Shown: positions 9,758 through 24,100 of the stretch, piece by piece
Numbering within the stretch: position 1 is the first letter of the stretch
Layout: each line of letters begins with the position of its first letter
Assembly (NCBI GenBank): GCA_003116975.1
Contig: BGKB01000002.1
Span: forward strand, 372,001 to 436,000
Reading direction: 5' to 3'
DNA: 64,000 bases
Source of the DNA: Aurantiochytrium sp. KH105
Taxonomy: Eukaryota; Sar; Bigyra; Thraustochytrida; Thraustochytriidae
Made by a program: the position numbers and the translations under genes
The notes under the pieces: model-generated
Database searches by the model: none
Told to the model about the DNA's origin: nothing
The model's input: only the letters and a program-made list of their open reading frames with translations

Positions 9758-11764
9758 TTAGCTCTTTGCATTGTCCTTGGGTTTGCCGCCAGAGCCGTTG
9801 CTACCGCTACTGCCGCCGCCGCTGCTGCCGCTGCTGCTGCTGCTGCTGTTGCTGCTGCGACCATTGTGAGTGCTCGACTTCTTTTTGGAGACGAAGTTAC
9901 CACGGCACTTTTCGCGCTTAGACTTGTTTTTGCTTTTACTTATGTGTTTGTGACTGCCCTTGTTGCTTTGATTACTGTCACAGCCACTGCTGCCATCGCT
10001 GTCCCCTGGTCCACGTCCTCGTCCCTCAAAAGAGGATGTGGCCTGTGGGTGAGACGCCGTAGCATCGCTGCGGGATTGGCCTCCGCTACTGTTGTCGCCG
10101 CTGTTGCTTCCGCTGCTGTTGTCGCCGTTGTTGCCATTGCCGCTAAAAGGACGAAATGCGCCTTCCTTGGACCCGGAACCGGACCCCGCGGACCCGGACT
10201 CCCCCGCAGACCCGGACTCGCCTGCGGATCCAGACCCCGAGCCGGATCCGCTCGAGCCAGATACGGCTCCGGAGTTTGCCGTCGAGGCGGAGCGCGACGC
10301 AGAGCTTGAGCGATTGGTGCCATTGCTGGCCCCGCCATCCCCAGAGTCGGCTTCGTCAAAGGATGACCCATCTTCGTTACGGCCACCGTTGGACCCATTC
10401 GAGGATCCCTCCTTTCCGCCACTACTGCCCGTGGAGCTTCGCGAAGAACTCGTTTGGTCCGGTGCGCTGGTGTCCGAAGAGCCAAAGGCAGCATGGCGGC
10501 TTCGCTTGTTGGACGTCGAGGAGGACATGGAGCCGCCGCTGTGGGGGGGCACCGAGGGGGATGCACTCGACCGACCGTGGGCACTGCTTGACCCAACCTC
10601 GCGTGAGCTCGCCTTGTTGCGCTGCGCCAAGTACCGTGCCTTTATGTTGGCCTGGCCGCGCTTGGAGAGCTTACGAATAGTGCTAAAGGGGTCGTCGCGC
10701 ATTTCGCGCAAGAGAGGCTGCAGGTCGATGTCAGTCTTGGTGAGAGCCACTATGAGTCGCTGGCGCTCGTCTGCGTCGGGAAAATTGAGGTCCGCATAGT
10801 CCTCACCGTAGTAGGAGACAGCCTTGAAGTCGACGCAGAGGGCGGCGCGGAGCTCGCTCTCGTATGATCCGAGCTGCTCGCTCTTGCCGGTGTTCAGGTT
10901 CCAAATCCGAGATGTCCAGAGCTTTGATCGGCGATTCCAGGAGACACCACGGAACTTGGAGCCTCTGTCCTTATTTCGATCGGGGTCTGCAATATGGTTG
11001 AAGCGAGGGTCGCTGTTTGCGTTCGCATAGGCATCTTGCAAAGACTGTGGCGGGGGCTGGAAATAATGCGTAGGTGTTGAAATGTACTGAGTTTGCTGTG
11101 CGTTGCCAGTCCAGGGGACCAAATATTGTTGCTGTCCGTTGTTGATGGGAAAGCCTTGCACCATAGGCTGCATTTGAGACTGCATTTGGTTTTGCATCAT
11201 TTGCGGCTGGAACTGGACGTTTGCCATAGAGCCGCCTTGTTGAGCGATCCACCCTGGAAAGGAAGAGTCATTCATATATCCGGTGTTGCTCATCTGCGCG
11301 TCATTTTGTGTAGTTGAAAAAACGTCTGAACCGGACGCAAACTGCCCGATGCTGTTCAGGTTTGCTTGCAACATGTTACCTGGCTGCTGCTGTACGGATG
11401 CGAAGCCTTGTGATTGCTGTGTTTGGCCAGTTTGGACTGGCGCGGATGACTGCGCAAACCTCTGGGTAATGTTGCTGCTGTTGGTGTTACCGTCGCCACC
11501 ATTGACATTACTAGTGTTGTTGCTGCTGCCGCTGCTACCGTTGTAGAAGGTGTTTGAGTTGTTTTGCCACATATTGGACATTTGCAGCGCTTGTTGCGGG
11601 GACAAAGCCTGGCCGTTTGGTAGTGACTGCCAAGAAGCAGCAGAGTTCGACACTGACAAATTACTCACGTTGCCATTGCTCGCGTTATTGTTGTTGTTGT
11701 TGTTGATAAAGTTTTGGCTCATGTTGGAGTTCATCGTGGTGTCGTCTAGTCGTCTTATGAGCAC
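9758..11764 (-). CDS. AP2/ERF-domain DNA-binding protein (AP2-1)
   Basis: A predicted transcription factor of 668 residues with one AP2/ERF domain at about residues 269-329. Diagnostic segments are SKFRGVSWNRRSKLWTSRIW (three-stranded sheet) followed by LGSYESELRAAL and DFKAVSYYG (the helix). The N-terminal 265 residues are rich in Asn, Gln and Ser, as in activation domains. The C-terminal 300 are Ser/Gly/Asn-rich, with S-G and S-A-G-E-S-G repeats around 10170-10260 and a basic stretch (KSKNKSKREKCRGNF) that could be a nuclear signal. Translation could also start at the second Met, 11734 (MNSNMSQNF). The domain closely resembles that of the protein at 25795-27576, so the two are paralogues or one expanded family. 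The target site cannot be read from the sequence. Confidence 0.9.
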   Translation of the reverse strand: MLIRRLDDTTMNSNMSQNFINNNNNNNASNGNVSNLSVSNSAASWQSLPNGQALSPQQALQMSNMWQNNSNTFYNGSSGSSNNTSNVNGGDGNTNSSNITQRFAQSSAPVQTGQTQQSQGFASVQQQPGNMLQANLNSIGQFASGSDVFSTTQNDAQMSNTGYMNDSSFPGWIAQQGGSMANVQFQPQMMQNQMQSQMQPMVQGFPINNGQQQYLVPWTGNAQQTQYISTPTHYFQPPPQSLQDAYANANSDPRFNHIADPDRNKDRGSKFRGVSWNRRSKLWTSRIWNLNTGKSEQLGSYESELRAALCVDFKAVSYYGEDYADLNFPDADERQRLIVALTKTDIDLQPLLREMRDDPFSTIRKLSKRGQANIKARYLAQRNKASSREVGSSSAHGRSSASPSVPPHSGGSMSSSTSNKRSRHAAFGSSDTSAPDQTSSSRSSTGSSGGKEGSSNGSNGGRNEDGSSFDEADSGDGGASNGTNRSSSASRSASTANSGAVSGSSGSGSGSGSAGESGSAGESGSAGSGSGSKEGAFRPFSGNGNNGDNSSGSNSGDNSSGGQSRSDATASHPQATSSFEGRGRGPGDSDGSSGCDSNQSNKGSHKHISKSKNKSKREKCRGNFVSKKKSSTHNGRSSNSSSSSSGSSGGGSSGSNGSGGKPKDNAKS

Positions 11765-14254
11765 CGTGGTATATCGCTGCCGTAAGTTTGTTTAACGCTG
11801 CAGGCGGGACGATCGCAGTCTGCTCCTGATGCTGCTGCTGCGCCTTGCTCTTGCTCACAGGTGGTGGCGAGAAACAGGAGAGGAGAGAAGGAAAGAAAAG
11901 ATGGGGAAAAAAGGAGGCGACGCGCTGGTCAGACAGCCAGCCAGCCAGCCCGCCAGCCGGCGGGCCGCTGCGACTCTGCGCGGGCGCGCCGCTGCCCTGG
12001 GAGAGAGAGGGCGCGCAGGCCTTGGCCGTCACAGGCCACGGTCGGCGAAAGAGCCTCGGCCGGCGCGGGCCGGAGCCGGCAGAGGGAAGGCGCGGACGGC
12101 CAATCGGCCAGGCTGCTTTTTCCTGGCTCGCTCCGCTCCGCTCACTCGTGCGCGCCGCGCCGCGCCGCGCCGCAGCGCCACGTCTCGTCTCGTCTCGGCG
12201 CGCCCTTGCGCTCTCGCGCTCTCGCCCGCGCGAAGGAAAGGCGGCGCGGGCGTCGCGCAAGTAGGTCGCTCGCTTGCTTGCTCGCTTCGCTTGCTTACTC
12301 GCTGTATTATTTGGTCGCGATGCAGGTCTGCCAGCGGCCGCCACACGCAGGACTAATGCCGGCCGCAGCGCTGAGGGGGCGGCTCAGAAGCGCAAGTCGG
12401 CCCTATAGTCGGGGCAGGTCGGTAGGATTTCTCCGCAGTCAGTTCCCACACGGAAGCAGCTGCAGAGCCTATGGAGGGAGGGGGAGCCCGCCGCGAAATC
12501 ACCGAAAAGCTGCGTTCGCGCTGCCGCGCCCCCTCCCGCCGGCGCTTTCATTCCTCACGACGATATCGCCGATTTTGCCCCGCAGCTGCATGTGTTCCCG
12601 AGTCGGCGTTGTCGGCTTTGCTCCCTCGCCGATCGGCGAGGTCCCTACGCCGGCCAACGGAGGGCGACGCAGGCCCTGCCAGCTCCCCCTCGCCGTGCCT
12701 GCGCTTTCCCCCCTGCCGCCGAGGGAGGGGAAGATGGCGTCGGAGGCAGCAGGACAGCCAGGGTAGGCAACCGAGGAAGCAGCAATGCCCGCTGCGGGCC
12801 GCAGGGTAGACACGCACTCCTGCAGCAAGCTGCAACTGGCTGCTGCCTTTTCTTTTTTGCATTGCCGTGGCTGGCCCCAGCAGCAGCTTGGAATACCGAG
12901 CCGTGTGGGGCACGCTGCGGTCAGTCAGCTGCGGGAGTTTGTGCTGCTGTGGGCGAGCGTGAGGCTTGGCCTCCCGCTTGAGGGGTAGCTGGTCGCCAGG
13001 CCCAGGGCGCTGCGGTGCAACGCCCCGTGCCGACTCCGCCGTTCGCAGTCGCCGCCGCCTCAGCTTATCCAGCCAGCCAGCTAGCTAGCATCCTCGGCCA
13101 GCCAGCTAGGGAGCCGTCTCTCATCCGCCAGGAGGCAGCAAATAGTCCACATCAGTCAGTCAGTCATTCAGTCGCTCAGTCTGTCAGGCAGTCACGCATC
13201 AGCCAGCAGCGGCAACTTTCATTCGATCGACCTCTTCGGCCAGGCCAGGTCGCGCCTCGGGTCTTCGCGCTGCGCCTCTCTACGCCACTCTCAGCGCCGG
13301 GCTCGCCTGGCCTCCGCGCCTCAACCGACCGCAGCCCTAGGGACACCTGCCTGCCCCTCCCTTGCTTCTCTCTCTCCCCTGCGTCCTCGCGAGGCGGCCA
13401 CGTCCCGGCCGAGTCCAGCCTGCTAGCCGTGGCAGCCGTGCCTCGGCCCGCCGCTGCCGCAGCTCCGGGCGCCTCCCCACACGGCGTTGTGTGGGAGAGG
13501 GGGGAGGGGGGATTCGCCGCGGGGCTGTGGCGGGCGCTGTGTCGCAGCTGCTGCACTTGCTGCACTTGCGGTCTTTGCGAGGCTGAGCGACCTGGCGGCT
13601 CGCCCGCAGGTTCTGCGTCTCGAAGCGATGAGACACGCCCCGCAGTCCTCCTTCACGGGCCGCTGCTTGGAGATATTCTTCTGTTACCTATCTGTTTGGT
13701 GCGCCCCGCAGCCGACGCGCTAAGCGTCCCGCGTCGTGGCCGGCGAAAAGGGTGAGGCGCCGGCATGTAGAGGAGCGCGCGTAGCGGCGCAGGCAGCGCG
13801 CGCGGCGGGCCACGTCACGCAGCCGCGCAGCCGCCTGCGCGCCGCCCGCGCGCAAGCGAGCAAGAACACAGCGCGCCGCGCGGAAGTACTCAGCCCTGCG
13901 CGGACGGCTCTTCACTGTCAATGCAGGAGGATTCGTAATCTACAGGCATTGCTGCGGGAATCGCTGTGAGGCCCCCTTGCTGCGGCGTCGGGCTTGTGCG
14001 GGCTATTTCGGCCCAACGCAGGTATGCTCTCCAAAAGGGGTGCGTTCTTCCGGGCGTGCGCGTTTGCTGCGGGATCCTCGGCAAAATAAACCCCTACGCT
14101 CCCCCGCCGAGCAGTGTCCGCTGTGGAACTCCTGGCGCGCGTTCGGACCAGCCTGGCTGGCGACCTCCGAGACGCAGAAGGGGCAACTGGCCGACCAGAC
14201 TCATCCATGGCGAAAAAGATGAACGAACGAACAAACGGGCGCGGCTGCCCCGCC

Positions 14255-14294
14255 CCGTGCCGTGCCGTGCCGTGCCGTGCCGTGCCGTGCCGTG
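14255..14294. repeat. (CCGTG)n pentanucleotide repeat
   Basis: About eight tandem copies of CCGTG. This is the only clear five-base array in a window otherwise dominated by four-base repeats. Confidence 0.9.
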
Positions 14295-15293
14295 TCACCC
14301 GCCACCCGGCCGCTGGCCGCCCTCCGTGGCAGGCAGGCCTGGACGGGCAGGTGCGGCGAAGAGCGAACGAACGCGAAAGAGCGATCGAACGAACGGCCAA
14401 CGAACGAGCAAATGAAAAAAATAGAAGAAACAAAGAAACAAAGAAAGAACGATTGATCGACCACTCACCGTGACCGTGACTCGGGACGAACGAACGGACG
14501 AACGAACGATCGGCCTGGCCTGCCTCAGGCTGCCTGCCAATGGCCAGTGCTGCCCTACGGCCCCGACGGCGCCGACGCCAGTCGGGGCAGGTTGGCCCGA
14601 AACAAAGCCGCGCGCCGCCCCCTCCTCGGCGCCGTTCCACTGTGTGTGCCGCGCGGGGGAAAGAAAGGAAGGGAGAGAGGGAGAGGCAAGCAAGCAAGCA
14701 AGCAAGCGGCCAGGCAGATGGAGGCCGTCGGCCCTGCCCACCCGCCCTGCTGCAGGGGCCGCGGCGAGCTGCACCGCAGGCAGCAACAAGAGGACAGGTG
14801 CCAGACCAGGTCAGCCAGCGTGTGCGGCGCGCGCGCCTGGTCTGTCTGATTGCCAATTGCGCGACACGGCAGGCGCAATCTCGCCCGCGTGTGTAAGCGA
14901 CCGAGCGTCTCTCCCTCCCTCTCCTTCCCTGTCTCTGTCTCCCTGTCTGACTCTTGCGTCTGCAGGGACAGAGAACAAGCGGCGCGGCCTCGCTGGCCGG
15001 GGCCGCGCGGCTCGCCGTCCCGGCTACCTTCCCTCCTCCCTCCCTCCCTCCCTCCGCCGCCGTCGCTCGCCCGCCCGCCCGCCCGCTCTCCCCTCCCCCT
15101 CCGTGCCTCGCAGGGCCCGCTCGCTCCCTCCCTCGCCCGCCCCGCCTCGCCCGCGCCCCCTCCGCGCGCTCGCAGGCGGGGCGGGCGAGGGCCGCGGATG
15201 GTCACCGTGGAGAGCTGGCCGCGCCGCGCGAGCCCTCTCCCTCCTCCGCGCCCGGCCCGGCCTGCGGTGGACCAGGCGGGCGCGCCGGACGCG

Positions 15294-15403
<110 letters not shown>

Positions 15404-15763
15404 GCAGAGGCGGCAGAGGCGAGGCGAGGCGAGGAGGTGGGTCACGGCGTGCTTTCGCCGAGGACATGGCACAGGGGAACCAACATGGCACGGCGAGGGT
15501 GCGGGCTCAGCTCATCTACCACCATGGGGCAGGCAGAATGTGGCGTAGCCTGGCTCGCCCGTGGCAACGCGAGACAGCAAGGCTCGACAAACTGTCTGGC
15601 AAGAGCAACGTTGCCTCGTGTGCAACTCAAAAAAGAAAAAAGAAAAAAGAAAAAGAAAAAGCTGTCAGAAAAAGCCAAGAAAAAAAAGACAGCTCCTCAC
15701 GCGCAAGCAAATCTATAGCAGAAAGCGGCCGGCACCCAAGCAGACCGGCAAGCCTCACGCGCG

Positions 15764-16768
15764 ATGCTGCGCACGGCGCTGGGTCGTAGCGAGTGGACAC
15801 GCGCCGCGGCAGAGCACGGCGCCCGCGTCGCAAGTCTCCTGGCCGAGGGCCGAGATGCAAAGGGCGGCCTGCGCGCAGACCACCCAATCTTCAACTTTTT
15901 GCGGTCCTACTACTTTGTCAAGAGCGCGGCGGACGTGCGCAAGAAGTTGACACGCTGGAGCCCAGGCGCCCTGGCTTGGCTGCGGCTTGACAACATCCCG
16001 GATGCCGAGCAAGATCAGACTCTTTCTGCCCTCCGTCTCGAGCGCGCTCCCCAAGACGAACCGCCGCCACACGATGGTCGCCTGCAGGACTCCTCTTTAT
16101 ACTGCCGTGTCACTGTGACACAAAAGGACGCTGATGCCTTACATTTCGTACAGGGCGTCTTGCGATCGACCACGACCAATGCGCCCGTGCTCAACTGTTT
16201 CGGCATGCACGAATGGGCCATGCTCTACCAAGAAGCCGATGAGGATGAACCTTTTGCGGCCCAGTTCCAGTCCTTGCCTCGCCGCGTCGCGCAGCAGGAC
16301 ATCAATGCGACCGTTCGTGCGCTCGAGGTCAACTGCACACACTTTGACGCCATGCGTTTCTTTGCCAAGTCCGCCAAGACGTACAGCCGCCATCACGATA
16401 TTGACCGGGAACAGAGTTTTGTGTCGGAGAATCCCGCTTGTCTGCACGCGCAAATGGACCTTTTACGTCATGCTCTCAAACTAGGTGCGCTCATACCGGG
16501 TGCGATGCTTGCCAACGCTCTCGAGCTTGCCCTCGAAGCCCGTGCTCTTGACGTTGCTGCAAGTCCTTATGACGCCACAGCCTTTGGTCTGGAACCAGTT
16601 GCGGTTGAGACTGAAGTTGGAAAGGCAGAGTACAAGACTCGCCAGCTTCGTCTAGCACAACGCGCTCGCCCACTTCGCCGCGCAATGCTTGACTATACTC
16701 GCGCTGTCATCGACGCAAGAGTGGACCTATACGCCTCGAAAGAGGCCGCCTCGGGCGCTCATGCCTGA
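15764..16768 (+). CDS. Homologue of the actinobacterial family annotated '3-methyladenine DNA glycosylase'
   Basis: A 334-residue single-exon protein. The ordered blocks HPIFNFLRSYYF (near residue 41), CFGMHEWAMLYQ, CTHFDAMRFFAKSA, ACLHAQMDLLRHALKL, ARALDVAASPYD and VETEVGKAEYKTRQ match, in order, a conserved family of about 290 residues common in Streptomyces and relatives. There the name '3-methyladenine DNA glycosylase' is an old automatic annotation; neither an AlkA helix-hairpin-helix nor an MPG fold signature is visible. The conserved His, Cys and Asp residues (CFGxHEW, CTHFDA, CLHAxMD) suggest a metal or active site, but the biochemical role is unknown. No targeting signal is obvious. 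The bacterial resemblance, the absence of introns and a divergently placed AP2 gene suggest transfer into this lineage. The family call is from memory of the pattern, not a search. Confidence 0.8.
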   Translation: MLRTALGRSEWTRAAAEHGARVASLLAEGRDAKGGLRADHPIFNFLRSYYFVKSAADVRKKLTRWSPGALAWLRLDNIPDAEQDQTLSALRLERAPQDEPPPHDGRLQDSSLYCRVTVTQKDADALHFVQGVLRSTTTNAPVLNCFGMHEWAMLYQEADEDEPFAAQFQSLPRRVAQQDINATVRALEVNCTHFDAMRFFAKSAKTYSRHHDIDREQSFVSENPACLHAQMDLLRHALKLGALIPGAMLANALELALEARALDVAASPYDATAFGLEPVAVETEVGKAEYKTRQLRLAQRARPLRRAMLDYTRAVIDARVDLYASKEAASGAHA

Positions 16769-19045
16769 TCGAAGCGTTCCGTCCCGCTATCTCTCAGGCT
16801 TCATCATAGATGTTCTCCGCGGTTTTGGCGCGTTGCGTGGTTTTGGCGCGTTGCGTGCGACTGATTGCATGCTGGCGATTCGGCGAATTATTCTCGCGAA
16901 CTTTTCTTTTGCAAGATGCAAAAAAGGGCTCCCTCTGCACATACCTGATTCTTCCCTTGTTTTCATCTCGTCGGGGCACTTTCCTTCTCTGTCTGTGTGT
17001 GTCAAGCGCTTATGCCACTTCAAAAGAACTATGTGGCAAATTGAATTCCCCTTTATCTGGGGAAGGGTGCGAGTTAGTGGAATAGATTGGGCGAACTCAC
17101 AATCCTGAAAGCTTACTTTCGCAAAAAAGAGGATGGATCAAGGGTTCACTTAGCACACATTTGTGAGAGGCGAGAAGTCATTTGTAGCAATGAAGAATGG
17201 CTTGCAAGGCAGTATTTGTGCAGAATGAGAGGTTCGAGGCGATAGCCTTTTGAGCTGCAAATGTGAATACTTTGGGGTGCACTCAGTCGGGCCACCTCAT
17301 AGCACTTCTGTGAGCCCCCATGTATCTTCGACGGACGATCGATAACTCGCACCATCTTGCAAAAAGTCGAACCCTCACCCAGAGGCTATTAGGGAGGCCT
17401 ACCTCAAACACTCCAAAGGAAAAAGGAGAATTCCGCGAAATCTCCATTGCGAGTTGCGTCAAATCTTGAAGAGTCTGGAGCGAGCGGGCAAGCGGTAAAG
17501 TTCGAGCCCTACAAGCCCAAAGAGCCCCGAACGGCTACTTTATCATTGTTTTTATGTGGTGGACTTGCTCATGTCTCCCATGGAGACTGAGCAACCCTCA
17601 TAATGGTGATATGAGGTGGACCGACGAGGTGCACCCCTAAGTATGTGTATTCTTTGTCAACTTTTTCACATGTGAGTGTGCACGCAAATTAATGGCACGT
17701 AGGCGTTGGTTGCAAGATGTCGATTTGGAAAACCAAGAGCCTGTGCTGCATTTCCGAAGACTGCCCATCCACAACAGAATGACACGCGGTTTGAGCACTA
17801 GCAACGCAGGAAAAAGCTCGGGTCGATAGGTCAAGACGATAGCTTTACTGTCGATCTTTATGTTATGCAAGGTAGGCCTGTTGCGCGCAAGAACTCTTTG
17901 GTTTGTAAAAAGAACATGTGTTCAGTTATTTGAGTATTATTGACAGAAAAGGAGAATTCGCACGATACTTGCACCGTAGCATGTACTGTCGAAAGGATCT
18001 CTTATCATGCGAGTACAGTCGGTGGAGATGATCCTTTGGAAGTCGTTTCCAAGTTTATACTCCAAATGTTCCCGCAGTAATGGGCTTCGAATGTCTTCTG
18101 CAAGCACAGTTTGGTAAATAAAAAAAAAGAGAATCATTTGTGCATTCGAAAGATCATGCGCGCCTTCGGTATGGGGGTACGTGCATGATTTGTCGGGGAA
18201 GGGCGGGGGGTGGGGGGAGGAGGAATCGGGATATTGAAAGACAAAGAAAAACATGAGACCCACCTCACGAACTTGCGCACAAACTTAGGCTGGTCTGTCT
18301 TCTGCAGGGTTCTCGCACTTGCATAGGTAAAGAACGCCTTTGCTTCTAAAGTACGGCGTTGGCACGATTGTGAGCATTCCTTTTTATTGGACCACAATAA
18401 AGAAGTGGACCTTCCCACGGACCTGTTGTCAGGCAGGAAGTTGCTCTGAGAGAGACAGATACCGATGATGAATATCGAAGGGGCACGATGCGAGAACAAC
18501 GCACCAGCCCACGCCGTGGGGACGCGCGGACTTGAGCATCAGTACAACGCCGCGCCATTAGTCCGTGCCGAGCTTGGTCCGCGCCCGAAATAATATTAGT
18601 ACAATCATAGACCTACTTAGTAAAGATGGACCAGGGTCGTGCCCTGGGGCCTCTGAGGCGAAGGACCGCGCGGCGACCAAAGTCGATGCCAGAAGCCGGC
18701 AGAATCGAAACCAACCCAACTACACCAAAGCATTGAAGCTAACTCCGAACAGCAGCGTGAGAAACTTTCAACCTACCTTCCCGTTTCGTGCAAGGAGTTT
18801 CCCTTACGTTCAGTCAAGTGAAATCAACTTCTTCCTTTCATCCTTTCTGATCTCTGAGAAATTAGGTTCGCAGGTCTTTAATTTCATCGTTAGTTCGAGC
18901 TCGGCCAGGCCATTGAGCCTTCGCCACTAGCGCATACACGTCGAGCGAACTAGCGTTACGTATGCGAAAGCTGTACAAGTTTGCAAACCACTAAAACAAA
19001 CATCAAAATCCCAAAACCCAAAAGGAAAGATCTGGACTGAAAATA
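16769..19045. other. Convergent intergenic region, lower GC, nothing identified
   Basis: About 2.3 kb between the stop codons of the bacterial-type gene and ORC2. Composition is near 45% GC with mixed T- and A-rich runs. It contains an 18-bp tandem duplication at 16821-16856. Short minus-strand frames at 17637-17870 and 17937-18263 look somewhat protein-like but match nothing I know. Degraded mobile DNA or long 3' UTRs are possible; I cannot support either. Confidence 0.4.
16821..16856. repeat. 18-bp direct tandem repeat, two copies
   Basis: The unit GGTTTTGGCGCGTTGCGT occurs twice back to back without a mismatch, 50 bp beyond the stop codon of the preceding gene. Confidence 0.95.
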
Positions 19046-21125
<2,080 letters not shown>

Positions 21126-24100
21126 CTTTCTTTTGTTCGTTCGTTCGTTGGTCACGTTGCGTTGCGTTGCGTTGCGTTCCGTTGCTGTGCTTTGCTGTGC
21201 TTTGCTGACGCACGACAAACCGCGCCGAGAGGATGCGACGTGCCCGTCTCCTCCACCTACTCTCGCCTCCTTCTTGCGCAAACGCAAAGCAAGCCCCGGA
21301 CGAAGCGGATTGTCGTGGCGCCGAGTTTGTATTCTATCCCTTGCAACCTAACGACCAAGAAGAACTTAGGCCTCTATACTAGGACTACTACAAGCAGGAC
21401 AAAGAAGGCCTACGCGAGTCAGAGCGATCGAATGATCGACCAAATTAATACGGACACTCAAGGTACGGGAAGGACAAAGCATAAATCGCAGGCCTACGCC
21501 ATACATCGTGCTCAAAGCTAGCTGGCTGGCTGGCGGCTGACCGGCCGGCCACAGCACAGCAATGAATGAGAATCAATCCATGGTGCAGTAGGGCCTACTT
21601 CTAGTACTTTCATAACCTATAGAACTTAAGCCGAGACGTATGACGCGAACACAAATACCAGATACAGAAGCAATTGCGTAGTGCAAAAGAAGCGCTTATC
21701 TTACCAGACCAGGTGATATGTCGAGAGAGCAGCGCAAGAGGGCTGCGTTCTTGCGAAGCCTTGAGGTGTGGGAAATTCTTGTGAGGGATCCTGTGCGATT
21801 CTGCCGTTCGACGCATGCGGCTGCAGCTGCGGGCGCCTTGGGCCCAGCGCGTCGGCCCGAAGCAGGGCGCAGGCTCGGTGGCGGCCGAGGCGGTGATGTT
21901 TCACGTAGCCGGCGACGCACGCGGCGAGTGCGGCCACGGGCAGCCTGAGCCGGGCGCTGCCTCCGGGCCGGCAGCGCGAGTGGCCACAGCAGATCCAGTG
22001 CGGCGTCGCGCCAAGAGAAGCTCGTTCGCGAAGGGCGCAGGTGCGCTGACGTTGGAGGCACTTGTTGAAGCGCGTTTAAGTGTGGGAGAATGTTTGTGTC
22101 GAGAGAAGACGCCAACCAGCCCACGCCACTGTGAGTTTCTGGCTGTTTCTATCCTCTGTGGGGCCCGGCCCCCGACAGGCTAGGCTAAGGGACCCATGGT
22201 CAGGCGCCCCAACGCTCCTTACGTCGTCTAGTCGTCTGGCCTCGCCCTGACCTGCCCACTCGCAGCGTAGTCGGACGTCCTCGAGGCCGCAGATCTGGCT
22301 TTCTTTTGTCAGTGCCTGGACGGCCGGTCGCCGTCATCACTGCTGCTGTTGCGTCTGCCACTGCTGTTCCTGCTGTTCCTGCTGCTGCTGCTACAGGCAG
22401 CCAGCCCCCTCCTGGCCACTGCCACCTGAATCAACGCTGGCTGGCTGGCTGTCCTGTTCTTGTTGCTTCCTCTCGGGCGACTCCGCGCTCGCACACACGA
22501 ACTCACGCGCCAACGCTGCCATCTGCGGCTGCGGTGGCGGCTGCGCTTCGTCGATCCTCTGACGTGTGCGCTCTGTGGCGCTGGCCTCCCGAGCCGCAGT
22601 GCTAGCTAGCTAGTTATCTTATCTAGCTAGCCACAGCCAGCCAACCCAGCCGGGTGTGCCGCTGGCGCTTGCGCCGCCCCATTTCTGCCTGCCTCTCTCC
22701 CTTTTTTTCTTTCTTTCCTTTCTTTCTCGCTCCGTTTCTGCCCTCCGGACATGAACTGCATGCGTTCCTCCCACTGTTGCGGCAGCCTGGGTCGCAGAGA
22801 CAGGCAAGGCGGAGGGAGCACAGCAGGGCAGTGGTTTCTGTGAAGAACACATGCGCGCTCCCCCCACTACGTTCTTCGCGGACCGCTGCTCCCGCGTCGC
22901 CCTGCACGTCCCCGCCGCCTTTGTGAGTTTCTTCCGCGCAACTGTTGCCCCACGCGCCGCTCTCCGCGCTTCGTCCGCGGCGCGGGGGCCGGGGGGCGTG
23001 CTGCGCGTCGCAGTGGGCCCCAGGTGAATCGCGGCGGGCGGCCGGCGCGAGGCTCCGGGCCTAGGCAGCGCAACGCGGCCAAGGAAACTTGCCGGCTCGC
23101 TTTCCCCCCCGGGCCTCCCCTTCGAGGCACAACCTCCTTAGGTACCACGCAGCATGCGTAGGGCTAGTGGCGGTAGGTGAAGCGCTGCAGAGCGTCCCCA
23201 AGGCAAGCATAGGCTGCAAGGAGCAGCAGGGGCTCGCGACCGCGAGAGGACTACCTACGAGCACCCGGCGCAGGTTCTGCCTGCAAAACGCGCGGGCAAC
23301 GGCCAGGGAGAGACGCGGACGGACGCTAGCCAGGCCCGGCGACGGCAGGGGCAAAAAGCCACTCGCCTACCTGCTTGCCTGCCTGCCTGCCTGCTTGCTT
23401 GCTTTCTCCGGTTTCTTGTTCGCCTTGCAAAGGCCCTGCGCAGGACCTCGGCCTCGGCCGGACACTGAGGCAGCACTGCAGCGAGGCAGCTCACGAGTCC
23501 TGCACCAACTAGATGTTACACTAAGGGAATGTATGGTGCGTTCTTGCGAACGGGTCGTCGATTTGACAGGTGTGGGTGACCACAGAAGCCCGCATCGATA
23601 GAGCTTTAGACTGCCCCCTCCCCCCCCCCTCGCCCCCCTTTTCTCCCCGTAGTTCCTTCTCCCCTTGAAGAAAATGCATAAACAGCCATATTACTCGTCC
23701 CGCTACGGCTGGTGACTATGCTAGGCATCTGATTGCCGCCGGTCAGACGCGAGGCGTCGGTCGCATGCTGCTTTGCCCTGCGCGCAGCGTGCCACGACTT
23801 GGGTAGACAGGCGAGTGGCGCGTCTCGTAGGTGCCTCTGGGTTTAATGAGGCCCGTAGGGGCGTGCGGCTTCAGGGCAGGCCCCCAGGGCGACGAAACAA
23901 CCCGCAGATCGCTCCTTCCTCACATAATTTCTGCGAACTTTCTGGCAATTTCTTCCCCGATCTTCATAAGGCTTCTAAGTTTCTCTCCCACACCTTGTGT
24001 CTAGACTTTCCGCAGCAACCCGCACCAGCATTTGAAGCGTGCGCTAGTGCCCTGCGTTCTTGCTCCCAAATGCCTTGAGACACAAGGCGCGGTCCCCTGC

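Noticed and set aside
13015-13755. 246-codon frame with a short Cys-rich stretch
   Set aside because: It is composition-driven; overlapping frames on the other strand are equally long, and no domain is recognisable.
17340-17520. GGGTTCGAC and AGTTCGAGCCC strings resembling tRNA B boxes
   Set aside because: No correctly spaced A box, acceptor stem or anticodon arm accompanies them.
17637-18499. Minus-strand frames considered as remnants of a reverse transcriptase or an extra exon
   Set aside because: No catalytic or family motif could be identified in any frame.
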